NCBI GenBank assembly: GCA_017307505.1
Contig: JAFKEE010000016.1
Location: 248,001-312,000, forward strand
DNA: 64,000 bases
Source: Acidobacteriota bacterium
GTDB taxonomy: Bacteria > Acidobacteriota > Terriglobia > Bryobacterales > Bryobacteraceae
Reading direction: 5' to 3'
Positions 43,875 through 51,683 of the stretch are shown piece after piece (position 1 is the stretch's first letter; each line of letters begins with the position of its first letter). The notes under the pieces were generated by a model that saw nothing but the letters and a program-made list of their open reading frames with translations, was not told the origin of the DNA and ran no database searches. Both the position numbers and the translations under genes were made by a program.

Positions 43875-46800
43875 ATGAAGCTTCAGGCTCTCCGTAGAGC
43901 AGCAAATGCGCTCACGCTACTGCTTTTATTGGCAGTAGGGGTGTTCGCTCAGTCCGACAACTCAACTATCTCCGGCATTGTCAAGGATCCGACGGGTGCC
44001 GTGGTCGCCAACGCCAAGGTGATCGTCAAGAACGAAGGTACCGCCTTCGAACGTCAAACCACCACGAATGAGAGTGGTTTCTACACAGTTACCAATATCC
44101 AGCCCGGCTTCTACGAAGTCATCGTTGAGGCGACGGGGTTCAAGAAGATCTCCAAGACCCACAACAAACTGGAAGCCGCACTTCCGATGCAGGTCAACGT
44201 TGAACTCAGCGTTGGTCAATTGACCGAATCCGTCACGGTGGAAGCAAACGCCGCTCAGCTCAACACGGAATCAGCCGCGGTCGGAAAGACGGTGGAACAG
44301 GTCCAGATTCAGAATCTCGCCCTGAATGGTCGTAATCCCCTGTTTCTGGCCGTTCTCAAGCCGGGTGTCCGCCGCGGCTCCCCGATGAACGGATTTTCCT
44401 ACGGTCTCGACTCTGGTGGTCTCACCATCAACGGCGGCCGCAGCCAGGATTCTCTCATCACGTTCGATGGAGCGGTCGGCATCCGTACCCGCGCCAATGG
44501 CACTTCCATCGGCACGGCCGATCTCGACACTGTGCAGGAAGTCCAGGTTCTCACCGCCAACTACTCGGCTGAATACGGCCGTTCCTCGGCTGGCCAGATC
44601 CGCATGGTCACCAAGTCGGGCACCAAGCAGTTCCACGGAACCGCTTACGACTACTTCCGCAACAGCGCACTGGACGCCAACAGCTGGAGCCGCAATCGCC
44701 GCGCCTCCACCAACTTTGTTGCCCCGCTGAAGTACAACCAGTTCGGGTTCAACGTCAACGGCCCGGTGATGATCCCCAAGGTGTTCAACCAGGAGAGAGA
44801 AAAACTCTTCTTCCTGTTCAGTCAGGAGTATGTGCGCCGCCGTTTTGAAGACACCCTCTCCCAGCGCGTGCCCACGCTGGCCATGCGTGGTGGTGATTTC
44901 AGCGAGTTGCTGGGATCCAACATCTTCTATTCGGGCAGCCGCGTCATCAACGATCCCACCACCGGCACCCCGTTTGCGGGCAACATCATCCCCGCCAACC
45001 GCCTCAGCGCCAACGGCACCGCGTTCCTGAAGACTTACTACGCGCCCAACGGCAGCTTCGGCACCAACAACTGGATGATCGTCCGTCCTGGCTGGCAGAA
45101 CCAGCGCAAGGATACCGTCGCCATCGACTACAACCCCGCCGCCAACCAGTTCGTCAAGTTCCGTTTCGCGAACTACAGCTATACGGGCCTCGACACCAGC
45201 CGCAGCGGTTTCGACTACGCCATCACCAATTGGGACCGTCCCAACCAGACCGCCAGCCTGGCGCACACCTGGACCCTGAGCCCCACGATGATCAATGAGT
45301 TCCTGGTCTCGGGTTCAGTAGACCGCGTCCGCATCGGCATTGACCAGACGGGCCAGCGCTACCTGCGTTCGCGCTCCGGCATCAACTACCCCTACATCTT
45401 CCCGGAGAAGAAGGAAATCTACGACAAAGTCCCGACCATCGAAATCCCGAATGTCGGCACGATCGACGGCGGTCCGTATCCGTCGAGCTCCGCCGGTCCC
45501 ATCTACCAGATCTCGAACAACATAACGAAGATTGTCAGCAACCACACGTTCAAGTTCGGCGCTCTGTGGGAACGTTCCGGCCAGAACGACTTTGACCAGA
45601 TCAACGTCAGCGGCGTCCCTGGCGGCACTAACAACCAGAATGGCCGCTTCATCTTCCAGGACACCCGCTCCGGCGCAAACAGCACCGGTACCGGGCTGGC
45701 CAACGCTGCCATGGGCCTTTTCTCGACCTACGCCGAAATCGGCCCGCGCGCCTTCACTCCTTACCGCAGCCATATGGCAGAGTTCTTCGGTCAGGACTCC
45801 TGGCGCGTCAACAGTAAGCTGAAGATCGAAATCGGTTTCCGCGCGACCTGGCAGAACGGTTACTACAAGTCGCTGTGGGGCAACATCGCCATCTTTGACG
45901 CCAATAAGTACGACCCCTCGAAGGCGGCCGTTCTCGATCGCGCCACCGGATATGTCCTGTCCGGCAACCGCTATAACGGTGTCGTCATCCCCGGCGCATC
46001 GTTCCCCGATGCCGCCAAGGGCCGCGTCCCGGCCATCGATTCCGGCCTCTACAACAACCTGCTGACCGGTGGCTCCCCGTATCCTTCCAGCAACCAGTGG
46101 AACTGGATGCCCCGTCTCGGCATCGCGTACTCAGCCACGAGCAAGGATGTCTTCCGCGCTGGCTTCGGCGGCTTCGCTTCCCGGCCCGGCGTCTATGACA
46201 ACGCCTTCCTCGGCGGCAATCCGCCCTTCCAACCAATGGTGTCCATCACCAATGGTGTTGCTGACAACCCCGGCGGCGGCTCCAACAACGCGTTCCCGCA
46301 GTTCTTCCAGACTGTGGACCCGGTGTACAAGATCCCGATCAGCTATAACTGGAACGGCACTTACCAGCGCCAGCTCACCTCCGACACCACGATTGAAGTC
46401 GGCTATATCGGTACCGCCGGCCTCTTCCTGGCCCGCACTCGAGACGTGAATCAGTTGAAGACCGGCACCACCTTCCTTCCCGAGAACGCCGGCGCGAACG
46501 TGAACTATTTGCGTCCCTACAAGGGCTTCGCCGATATCACGATGACCGAGCACTCCGGCCGTTCCACCTATCACGCCCTGCAGTTCGAGCTCAACCGCCG
46601 TTTCACCAAGGGCCTGATGTATGGGTTCGCCTACACTTACGGCAAGGCCATGGACAACAACTCCGGCCTTCGCGACCTGTTCATCGACTACTTCAATCCG
46701 CAGTTGAACTGGGGCAAGTCCGCCAACGACGTGCGCCACACCGTGGTCAGCAACATCGTCTACGAGTTGCCGTTCTTCAACAAAGCCAACTCCAAACTGG

Positions 46801-47309
46801 TCAAGTCTATCGCCGGCGGCTGGCAGGCTTCGGGCGTCATTCAGTTCCAGACTGGCGCGCCGTTCACCATTCAGCGCACCGACGACTATCTGGGCACTGG
46901 CGCAGCGAACGACAAGCCCTGGAGCCTGACCGGCGACACCGACCGTCCGCTGAAGTTTGCCAACGAGACCGCGGCCGGCAACTACAACGGCATCACGGAC
47001 TACTGGTTCAACCCGAAACCGAACGGAACTCTCTGGGCTTATAAGCCGGCCAATGGCACGCTGCCCAATCAGAACCGCAACTCTATCTCCTTCAACAACG
47101 TCGGCTTCCAGAACTGGAACCTGGCGCTGTTCAAGGCCTTCCGCATCACCGAAAGCCAGAGCGTTCAGTTCCGCTTCGAAGCTTTCAATCTCCCGAACCA
47201 CCCGAACTGGGGCGGCGTCGACACCAACCCGACTTCCACCTCCTTCGGCATGGTCACCGGCAAGAGCAGCGAGCGCAACATTCAGATGAGCCTTCGCTAC
47301 AGCTTCTAA
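43875..47309 (+). CDS. Oar-like TonB-dependent receptor family outer-membrane protein, copy 2
   Basis: A 1144-residue paralogue of the upstream receptor: same layout of signal peptide (ending GVFAQ), regulatory beta-sandwich (SGIVKDPTGAVVANAKVIVK), plug-like region (IQNLALNGRNPLFLAVLKPG, TINGGRSQDSLITFDGAVGI) and barrel ending ERNIQMSLRYSF. The two proteins align throughout with shared blocks such as DYDQINVSGVPGGTNNQNGR-type repeats (here DFDQINVSGVPGGTNNQNGR). AAGGAG precedes ATG. It has a long leader region before it and a terminator after it. Tandem duplication is the simplest explanation; distinct ligands are possible. Confidence 0.9.
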   Translation: MKLQALRRAANALTLLLLLAVGVFAQSDNSTISGIVKDPTGAVVANAKVIVKNEGTAFERQTTTNESGFYTVTNIQPGFYEVIVEATGFKKISKTHNKLEAALPMQVNVELSVGQLTESVTVEANAAQLNTESAAVGKTVEQVQIQNLALNGRNPLFLAVLKPGVRRGSPMNGFSYGLDSGGLTINGGRSQDSLITFDGAVGIRTRANGTSIGTADLDTVQEVQVLTANYSAEYGRSSAGQIRMVTKSGTKQFHGTAYDYFRNSALDANSWSRNRRASTNFVAPLKYNQFGFNVNGPVMIPKVFNQEREKLFFLFSQEYVRRRFEDTLSQRVPTLAMRGGDFSELLGSNIFYSGSRVINDPTTGTPFAGNIIPANRLSANGTAFLKTYYAPNGSFGTNNWMIVRPGWQNQRKDTVAIDYNPAANQFVKFRFANYSYTGLDTSRSGFDYAITNWDRPNQTASLAHTWTLSPTMINEFLVSGSVDRVRIGIDQTGQRYLRSRSGINYPYIFPEKKEIYDKVPTIEIPNVGTIDGGPYPSSSAGPIYQISNNITKIVSNHTFKFGALWERSGQNDFDQINVSGVPGGTNNQNGRFIFQDTRSGANSTGTGLANAAMGLFSTYAEIGPRAFTPYRSHMAEFFGQDSWRVNSKLKIEIGFRATWQNGYYKSLWGNIAIFDANKYDPSKAAVLDRATGYVLSGNRYNGVVIPGASFPDAAKGRVPAIDSGLYNNLLTGGSPYPSSNQWNWMPRLGIAYSATSKDVFRAGFGGFASRPGVYDNAFLGGNPPFQPMVSITNGVADNPGGGSNNAFPQFFQTVDPVYKIPISYNWNGTYQRQLTSDTTIEVGYIGTAGLFLARTRDVNQLKTGTTFLPENAGANVNYLRPYKGFADITMTEHSGRSTYHALQFELNRRFTKGLMYGFAYTYGKAMDNNSGLRDLFIDYFNPQLNWGKSANDVRHTVVSNIVYELPFFNKANSKLVKSIAGGWQASGVIQFQTGAPFTIQRTDDYLGTGAANDKPWSLTGDTDRPLKFANETAAGNYNGITDYWFNPKPNGTLWAYKPANGTLPNQNRNSISFNNVGFQNWNLALFKAFRITESQSVQFRFEAFNLPNHPNWGGVDTNPTSTSFGMVTGKSSERNIQMSLRYSF

Positions 47310-47331
47310 GCCAGGCATTCATTCGCAAGTG

Positions 47332-47364
47332 AAAAGGGCCGGGGCCAACGCTCCGGCCCTTTTT
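47332..47364 (+). terminator. Rho-independent terminator after second Oar-like gene
   Basis: Stem GGGCCGGGGC / GCTCCGGCCC (one G:T wobble) flanked by AAAA / TTTTT, loop CAAC, 22 bases after the stop. Apart from one base it is the same hairpin as after the first receptor, so the 3' end was duplicated with the gene or both derive from a common repeat. Confidence 0.92.
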
Positions 47365-47370
47365 GCGTTC

Positions 47371-47399
47371 TGACATTTGTCACCTGCCGGAGGTGACAA
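47371..47399. promoter_or_regulatory. Inverted-repeat operator candidate upstream of ABC/two-component operon
   Basis: Perfect 9-bp arms TTGTCACCT (47377-47385) and AGGTGACAA (47391-47399), separated by GCCGG. A third half-site, TGACA (47371-47375), forms a second palindrome with the left arm (TGACA-TT-TGTCA). It lies 42 bases upstream of the ATPase start, in the only gap before the operon, as expected for the autoregulatory site of the DesR-like regulator encoded there. It could also form an RNA hairpin, but it lacks a T-run. Confidence 0.6.
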
Positions 47400-47440
47400 G
47401 CGGCACTACGCCCGCCCCGTGGAGTGCCGCACGATGGGTC

Positions 47441-48322
47441 ATGATCATTGCGGAACTGCGGAACGTCAGGAAGCGATTCGGACCGGTCACGGCGCTGGAT
47501 GGCTTCGATCTCCGGATTGAACAGGGACAACTGCTGGCGCTACTGGGGCGGAATGGCGCAGGCAAAACTACGGCCACGAGGTTATTACTGGGGCTGACCT
47601 CGACGGACGAGGGAGCCGTCCGTGTCTTTGGCCAGGACCCCCGCAGGCGCTCCGGACGCCTGCGCACCGGCACCATGCTGCAGTCCGGACAGGTGCCTGA
47701 AACGCTACGAGTGGCCGAACACATCGAACTGTTTTCCAGCTATTACCCCAAGCCCCTGTCCGCTGGAGAAGTGATCCGGGCCGCCGGGTTGGAGGGCCTG
47801 GAGAAGCGCCTGTACGGATCACTGTCCGGCGGCCAGCGCCAACGGGTACTGTTCGCACTCGCTATCTGCGGCCGGCCCGATCTGCTCCTGCTGGACGAGC
47901 CGACAGTCGGCCTGGACGTGGACAGCCGGCGCGGCCTGTGGAAGCACATCCGCCACTTCGTTTCGGATGGGGGCAGCGTGCTTCTGACGACCCACTACCT
48001 GGAAGAAGCCGACACACTCGCGGACCACGTAACGGTCATCGACCGCGGCCGCCGTGTCGCCGACGGCTCTCCGGCCGAAATCAAACGGTCCATCTGCGTC
48101 CGCCGCATCTGCTGCATCACTGAGCTATCCGATGAGCATCTGCGTGCAATTGAAGGCGTGCAAACCGTGACACGTACCGGCGCGCGCGTGATGCTCGCGG
48201 CGGTCGACAGCGATGCCGTGCTTCGCAGGCTGATCACCGCCGATCCCCGGGCCCGAGAGGTGGAGGTTCAGGGCGCCGGACTGGAAGAGGCATTTCTCGC
48301 CTTGACGGAGGTGGTTCGATGA
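47441..48322 (+). CDS. ABC-2 type exporter ATP-binding protein
   Basis: A 293-residue ATPase: Walker A LLGRNGAGKTTATRLLLGL (about residue 40), Q-loop MLQSGQ, signature LSGGQRQRVLFALAI (about 130), Walker B LLLLDEPTVGLD, H-loop LLTTHYLEEAD. The C-terminal ~75 residues (ICVRRICCITELS and later) are an accessory domain of drug/antibiotic-type exporters. It starts at ATG in a region with no good Shine-Dalgarno. It overlaps the permease gene (ATGA), followed by a histidine kinase and regulator. Such four-gene sets export toxic or envelope-damaging compounds or lipids. Confidence 0.92.
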   Translation: MIIAELRNVRKRFGPVTALDGFDLRIEQGQLLALLGRNGAGKTTATRLLLGLTSTDEGAVRVFGQDPRRRSGRLRTGTMLQSGQVPETLRVAEHIELFSSYYPKPLSAGEVIRAAGLEGLEKRLYGSLSGGQRQRVLFALAICGRPDLLLLDEPTVGLDVDSRRGLWKHIRHFVSDGGSVLLTTHYLEEADTLADHVTVIDRGRRVADGSPAEIKRSICVRRICCITELSDEHLRAIEGVQTVTRTGARVMLAAVDSDAVLRRLITADPRAREVEVQGAGLEEAFLALTEVVR

Positions 48323-49059
48323 AAACCTACTGGCTGGAAGCCAAGTTCCAATTCCTGTCCTTGCTGCGCACCCCGCGCTTCGCAGTGCCGACATTGCTGC
48401 TGCCGCCCCTGTTCTATCTGTTCTTCGGCATTCTGATGAACATGGGCCGCGTCCCGCCGGCGAGCATGGCGCAGGCGATCCTCATCGGCTATGCCATCTT
48501 CGGCGCACTGGCTGCCTCAATGTGGGGCGTGGCCGTCACCTTGTCCACCGAGCGCAATCTCGGTTGGCTGGAAGTGAAGCGGGCCAGCCCCATGCCGCTG
48601 GGCTCCTACTTCGTGTCCAAAACTGCCTCCTCCATGGCCTTTTCCCTGACGATCCTCCTGTTGTTGGGGCTGCTGGCCCAGAACTTCGGGCACGCCGGCC
48701 TCAACGCAACCCAGTGGCTGCAGTTAGCCATGTGCGTTCTGGCAGCCAGCATCCCGCTGTGCGGAATGGGCCTGTTGGTGGGTACGCTGACAAGCGCCGG
48801 CGCGACCCCGGCGGTCGTCAACCTGATCAGCATGCCCATGGCGATCTGCTCGGGCCTGTGGATTCCCATCGACTTCCTACCCGCGCAGATGCAGCAAGCC
48901 GCCATGTTTCTGCCTACCTATCACGCTTTGCAGATCGGTCGTACAATCGTGGGCAGACGCGCCGCATGGCCCATCGAGTGGCATTGGGCGGTCCTGCTGG
49001 GTTTCACGCTGCTGTTCCTGGCGCTCACCGCGGGTGCCTGGCGCCGCCAGCGTCAATAG
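48319..49059 (+). CDS. ABC-2 type exporter permease
   Basis: A 246-residue ABC-2 membrane protein with six helices: FAVPTLLLPPLFYLFFGIL, AILIGYAIFGALAASMWGVA, MAFSLTILLLLGLLA, LQLAMCVLAASIPLCGMGLLVG, VVNLISMPMAICSGLWIPI and WAVLLGFTLLFLALTAGAW. SGLWIPIDFLP and FLPTYHALQIGRTIVG are ABC2-type landmarks. It partners with the preceding ATPase, starting in ATGA with it. The substrate is unknown. Confidence 0.9.
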   Translation: MKTYWLEAKFQFLSLLRTPRFAVPTLLLPPLFYLFFGILMNMGRVPPASMAQAILIGYAIFGALAASMWGVAVTLSTERNLGWLEVKRASPMPLGSYFVSKTASSMAFSLTILLLLGLLAQNFGHAGLNATQWLQLAMCVLAASIPLCGMGLLVGTLTSAGATPAVVNLISMPMAICSGLWIPIDFLPAQMQQAAMFLPTYHALQIGRTIVGRRAAWPIEWHWAVLLGFTLLFLALTAGAWRRQRQ

Positions 49060-49065
49060 CGCACC

Positions 49066-50154
49066 ATGTTCAAGTCACTCAAGCCTCCGTTTTTACCGCC
49101 GGAATTTCCAGAGGGCTGGATGCCCTACCTTTGGCTCGTCTACTCGCTGCCATTTCTGTTGACTCCGGCCTTTAGTGGCGGTGGCCTGCGGGATTGGGCC
49201 ATCTCGCTGGCAGGATATACGGTCTTCCTGGCCGCCTATTTCCGCGCTTACTGGGTCCGTGACTGGCAACTACCTGCCATCCTCGGCGTATTCTGCATGC
49301 TGGCTATCGTTTTCGCAAACTGGAATTCGTCAGCGTTGGTCTTCTTCGTCTACGCCGCCTCGTTCACGCCCGAACTGGGTGACCCCCGCAAAAGCTGGCT
49401 GGGCCTGGGCTCGGTGATGGCCATCGAACTAGCAACCGTCGCCCTGCTCGGCATGCACTGGCACAGATGGTTGGCTCCGGCCATTTTTACGCCGCTGGTC
49501 GGACTCATGGTGATGCATTACTCCCAGCGCCGCCGCCTGACCTCGCGCCTGATGCAGACTCAAGGTGAACTGGCGCGAATGGCCCAGATCGCCGAGCGGG
49601 AGCGAATCGCGCGGGACCTCCACGACCTGCTGGGCCACACCCTGTCCGTCATCGTCCTGAAGTCCGAATTGGCGTCCCGGGTGGCCGAAAGCGATACGAA
49701 GCGGGCGATCGAGGAGATTCGCGATGTGGAACGGATCTCGCGCGAAGCACTGGCGGAGGTAAGGACAGCGGTCCGGGGCTACCGGTCTACCGGCTTGTTG
49801 GCTGAGGTGGAGAGCGCGCGACAGGCATTGCGCTCGGCAGGCATCGAACTGGAATGTGACCTGACCGGTGGTCCGCTCCCTGCCGCCCAGGAGGGCGTGC
49901 TCGCGCTGGCCATCCGCGAAGCCTGCACCAACGTCGTTCGCCATGCCAACGCAACCCGCTGCCGCATGGCCTTGCGGCGAGGACCCCGCCAGTACGAACT
50001 GGAAATCGCCGACGACGGGCAGGGGAGCACGGCGCGCGAAGGCGCGGGACTGAGCGGCATGCGGGAACGTGTCGAGGCGTTGGGCGGCACGCTGGAGCAT
50101 GACGGCTCCAGCGGTATGCGGCTACTGCTCCGTCTGCCACTGGAGGCCGTTTGA
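49066..50154 (+). CDS. DesK-like sensor histidine kinase
   Basis: A 362-residue kinase with five or six N-terminal helices (residues ~20-155, e.g. LAGYTVFLAAYFRAYWV and LGSVMAIELATVALLG) and no large periplasmic domain, which suggests sensing in the membrane. HisKA_3 motif with phosphorylated His in REAIARDLHDLLGHTLSV-type block (here IARDLHDLLGHTLSV, about residue 185). HATPase with ACTNVVRHANAT (N box), ADDGQGS, GAGLSGMRERVEALGG. It starts six bases after the permease. Bacillus DesK senses membrane fluidity; here, by analogy, it may sense membrane stress or the exporter substrate. Its stop overlaps the regulator start (TTGA). Confidence 0.9.
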   Translation: MFKSLKPPFLPPEFPEGWMPYLWLVYSLPFLLTPAFSGGGLRDWAISLAGYTVFLAAYFRAYWVRDWQLPAILGVFCMLAIVFANWNSSALVFFVYAASFTPELGDPRKSWLGLGSVMAIELATVALLGMHWHRWLAPAIFTPLVGLMVMHYSQRRRLTSRLMQTQGELARMAQIAERERIARDLHDLLGHTLSVIVLKSELASRVAESDTKRAIEEIRDVERISREALAEVRTAVRGYRSTGLLAEVESARQALRSAGIELECDLTGGPLPAAQEGVLALAIREACTNVVRHANATRCRMALRRGPRQYELEIADDGQGSTAREGAGLSGMRERVEALGGTLEHDGSSGMRLLLRLPLEAV

Positions 50155-50756
50155 GCATCCGGGTGCTGATCGCGGAAGACCAGGCCATGGTGCTGGGGGC
50201 CCTGGCTGCACTACTCTCGACTGAGCGCGATCTCGAGGTCACCGGACAGGCGCGCGATGGCGCCGAAGCACTGTCACTGCTGGACGCGGCCCAGCCGGAC
50301 GTCGTGCTGTCCGATATCGAAATGCCCAACATGACCGGGCTGGAGCTTGCCGCCGAGATCCGCAAGCAGAAGTGCCCGGCGAAGGTGATCATCCTGACGA
50401 CTTTCGCGCGGCCCGGCTACCTGCGCCGCGCTCTCGAGGCCGGCGTCAGCGGATACCTGCTGAAAGACTCGCCCGCTGCGACACTGGCCGACGCGATCCG
50501 TCGTGTCCACGCCGGAGGCCGTGCCATCGATCCCGATCTGGCGGCGGAAGCCTGGACCGAGCCCGATGTCCTCACCGAACGGGAACGGCAGGTGCTCCGG
50601 CTCGCCGGGGAAGGCAGCACATCCGCCGATATCGCGCTCAAGCTCAGCCTGTCCGAAGGCACGGTCCGCAACTATCTGTCCGAGGCCATCAGCAAACTGG
50701 GTGCTGCCAACCGCGTGGATGCGGCCCGCATTGCGCGCCAGCGCGGCTGGCTGTGA
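50151..50756 (+). CDS. DesR-like NarL-type response regulator
   Basis: A 201-residue regulator: REC domain with VLIAEDQAMVLGALAAL, phospho-Asp in DVVLSDIEMPNMTGLEL (about residue 53), LTTFARPGYLRRALEAGVSG and LLKDSPAATL; LuxR HTH with LTERERQVLRLAGEGSTSAD and LSLSEGTVRNYLSEAISKL. The start is TTG overlapping the kinase stop. LTTFARPGYL is the DesR-type version of this region. It probably binds the upstream inverted repeat and controls the ABC operon. Confidence 0.92.
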   Translation: MSIRVLIAEDQAMVLGALAALLSTERDLEVTGQARDGAEALSLLDAAQPDVVLSDIEMPNMTGLELAAEIRKQKCPAKVIILTTFARPGYLRRALEAGVSGYLLKDSPAATLADAIRRVHAGGRAIDPDLAAEAWTEPDVLTERERQVLRLAGEGSTSADIALKLSLSEGTVRNYLSEAISKLGAANRVDAARIARQRGWL

Positions 50757-50787
50757 CATCCGTCAGACTGGAACGTCAGAGGTAGTC

Positions 50788-51213
50788 ATGAAGCTGTTTG
50801 CACTCTCACTGGCACTGTGCGCGGCGCCCCTGCTGGCGGCCGAGGTGCCTCAGGAACTGATGAAAGCGGATCGTGCCTTCGACGCAGCCACACTGGCCAG
50901 GGGGCTCGACGGCTGGATGAGCTACTTTGCCGACGATGCGCGTCTCAACCAACGCCCCACGGAGATCGTAGGCAAGGCCGCGCTCCGCGAGTTCTATTCG
51001 AAGATGTTCGAGCGCAGGTAGTTCTCCCTCCGCTGGCAACCGGTTCACGCTGAGGCGTCCAGGGACGGCACGCTCGGCTTCACGTATGGTGTCAGCCAGA
51101 TGAGTTACCGGGATGCCAGGGGAGAACTCGTCAAACACGAGGGGCGCTACCTGACCGTCTGGCGCAAGCAGCAGGATGGCAGTTGGAAGGTCGCTACCGA
51201 TCTCGGCAGCTAG
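50788..51213 (+). pseudogene. SnoaL/DUF4440-like secreted protein interrupted by an in-frame stop
   Basis: The frame starts with a signal peptide (MKLFALSLALCAAPLLAAE), continues through the ketosteroid-isomerase-like helix region (GLDGWMSYFADDARLNQRPT), and meets TAG after KMFERR (codon at 51019-51021). Directly behind, in the same frame, the family's C-terminal half continues: FSLRWQPVHAEASRDGTLGF, TYGVSQMSY, then YLTVWRKQQDGSWKVATDLG and TAG. Both halves fit one 141-residue protein of the SnoaL/DUF4440 (YybH-like) type. Only one base would restore the frame. A real mutation, a sequencing error or readthrough are possible. RBS AGAGG precedes ATG. It is downstream of the DesR-like gene by 31 bases. 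Confidence 0.75.
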
Positions 51214-51683
51214 CTCTGCTCCCTCATCACGGCGGCAAAGTAGACTGCAGCCAGTGAAGTGTTCATCAGGTGCAGCATAGGCTGCCACTCCGGAGCGCCG
51301 GGCAAAGCTGCCACCACCATCAGCGGACCGTCGGTTGGAGCAACCTCCGCTGGCCCCAGTCCCAGACTTTGCTGCAGCCCGCTCAGTACACCTTGTCCAG
51401 CCTCGCTCTTCGGATCACTGGCCAACACGGCCAGCGTGGCGGCCTGACCCGATTCGTAAAGGGTGGCGAAGGCAACCGAGCCGGTCGCCGAGGCCCATTC
51501 CAATTCCACCGAGCCGCGCTTCAGAAAGGGCAGGGGAGCCCGGAACTGCGCCGGCATCGTGGAGAGGAACTGGCGCATCAGGCCGACCACTTTCACAGCC
51601 TGCTCCAGCGTCGGCACCGTGTCGAACATGCCCTGCTCGACGCGCCCATCCTCCATGTTGATGATCCGCACCTCGAAGGTCAT
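51210..51683 (-). CDS. Hypothetical protein (157 residues)
   Basis: A 157-residue protein with mixed alpha/beta content (VELEWASATGSVAFATLYES, LMVVAALPGAPEWQPMLHLM), no signal peptide and no recognised family. It directly follows the M3 peptidase gene with a four-base overlap (ATGA), which suggests co-expression. Its last bases overlap the tail of the interrupted SnoaL-like gene tail to tail. Confidence 0.62.
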   Translation of the reverse strand: MTFEVRIINMEDGRVEQGMFDTVPTLEQAVKVVGLMRQFLSTMPAQFRAPLPFLKRGSVELEWASATGSVAFATLYESGQAATLAVLASDPKSEAGQGVLSGLQQSLGLGPAEVAPTDGPLMVVAALPGAPEWQPMLHLMNTSLAAVYFAAVMREQS

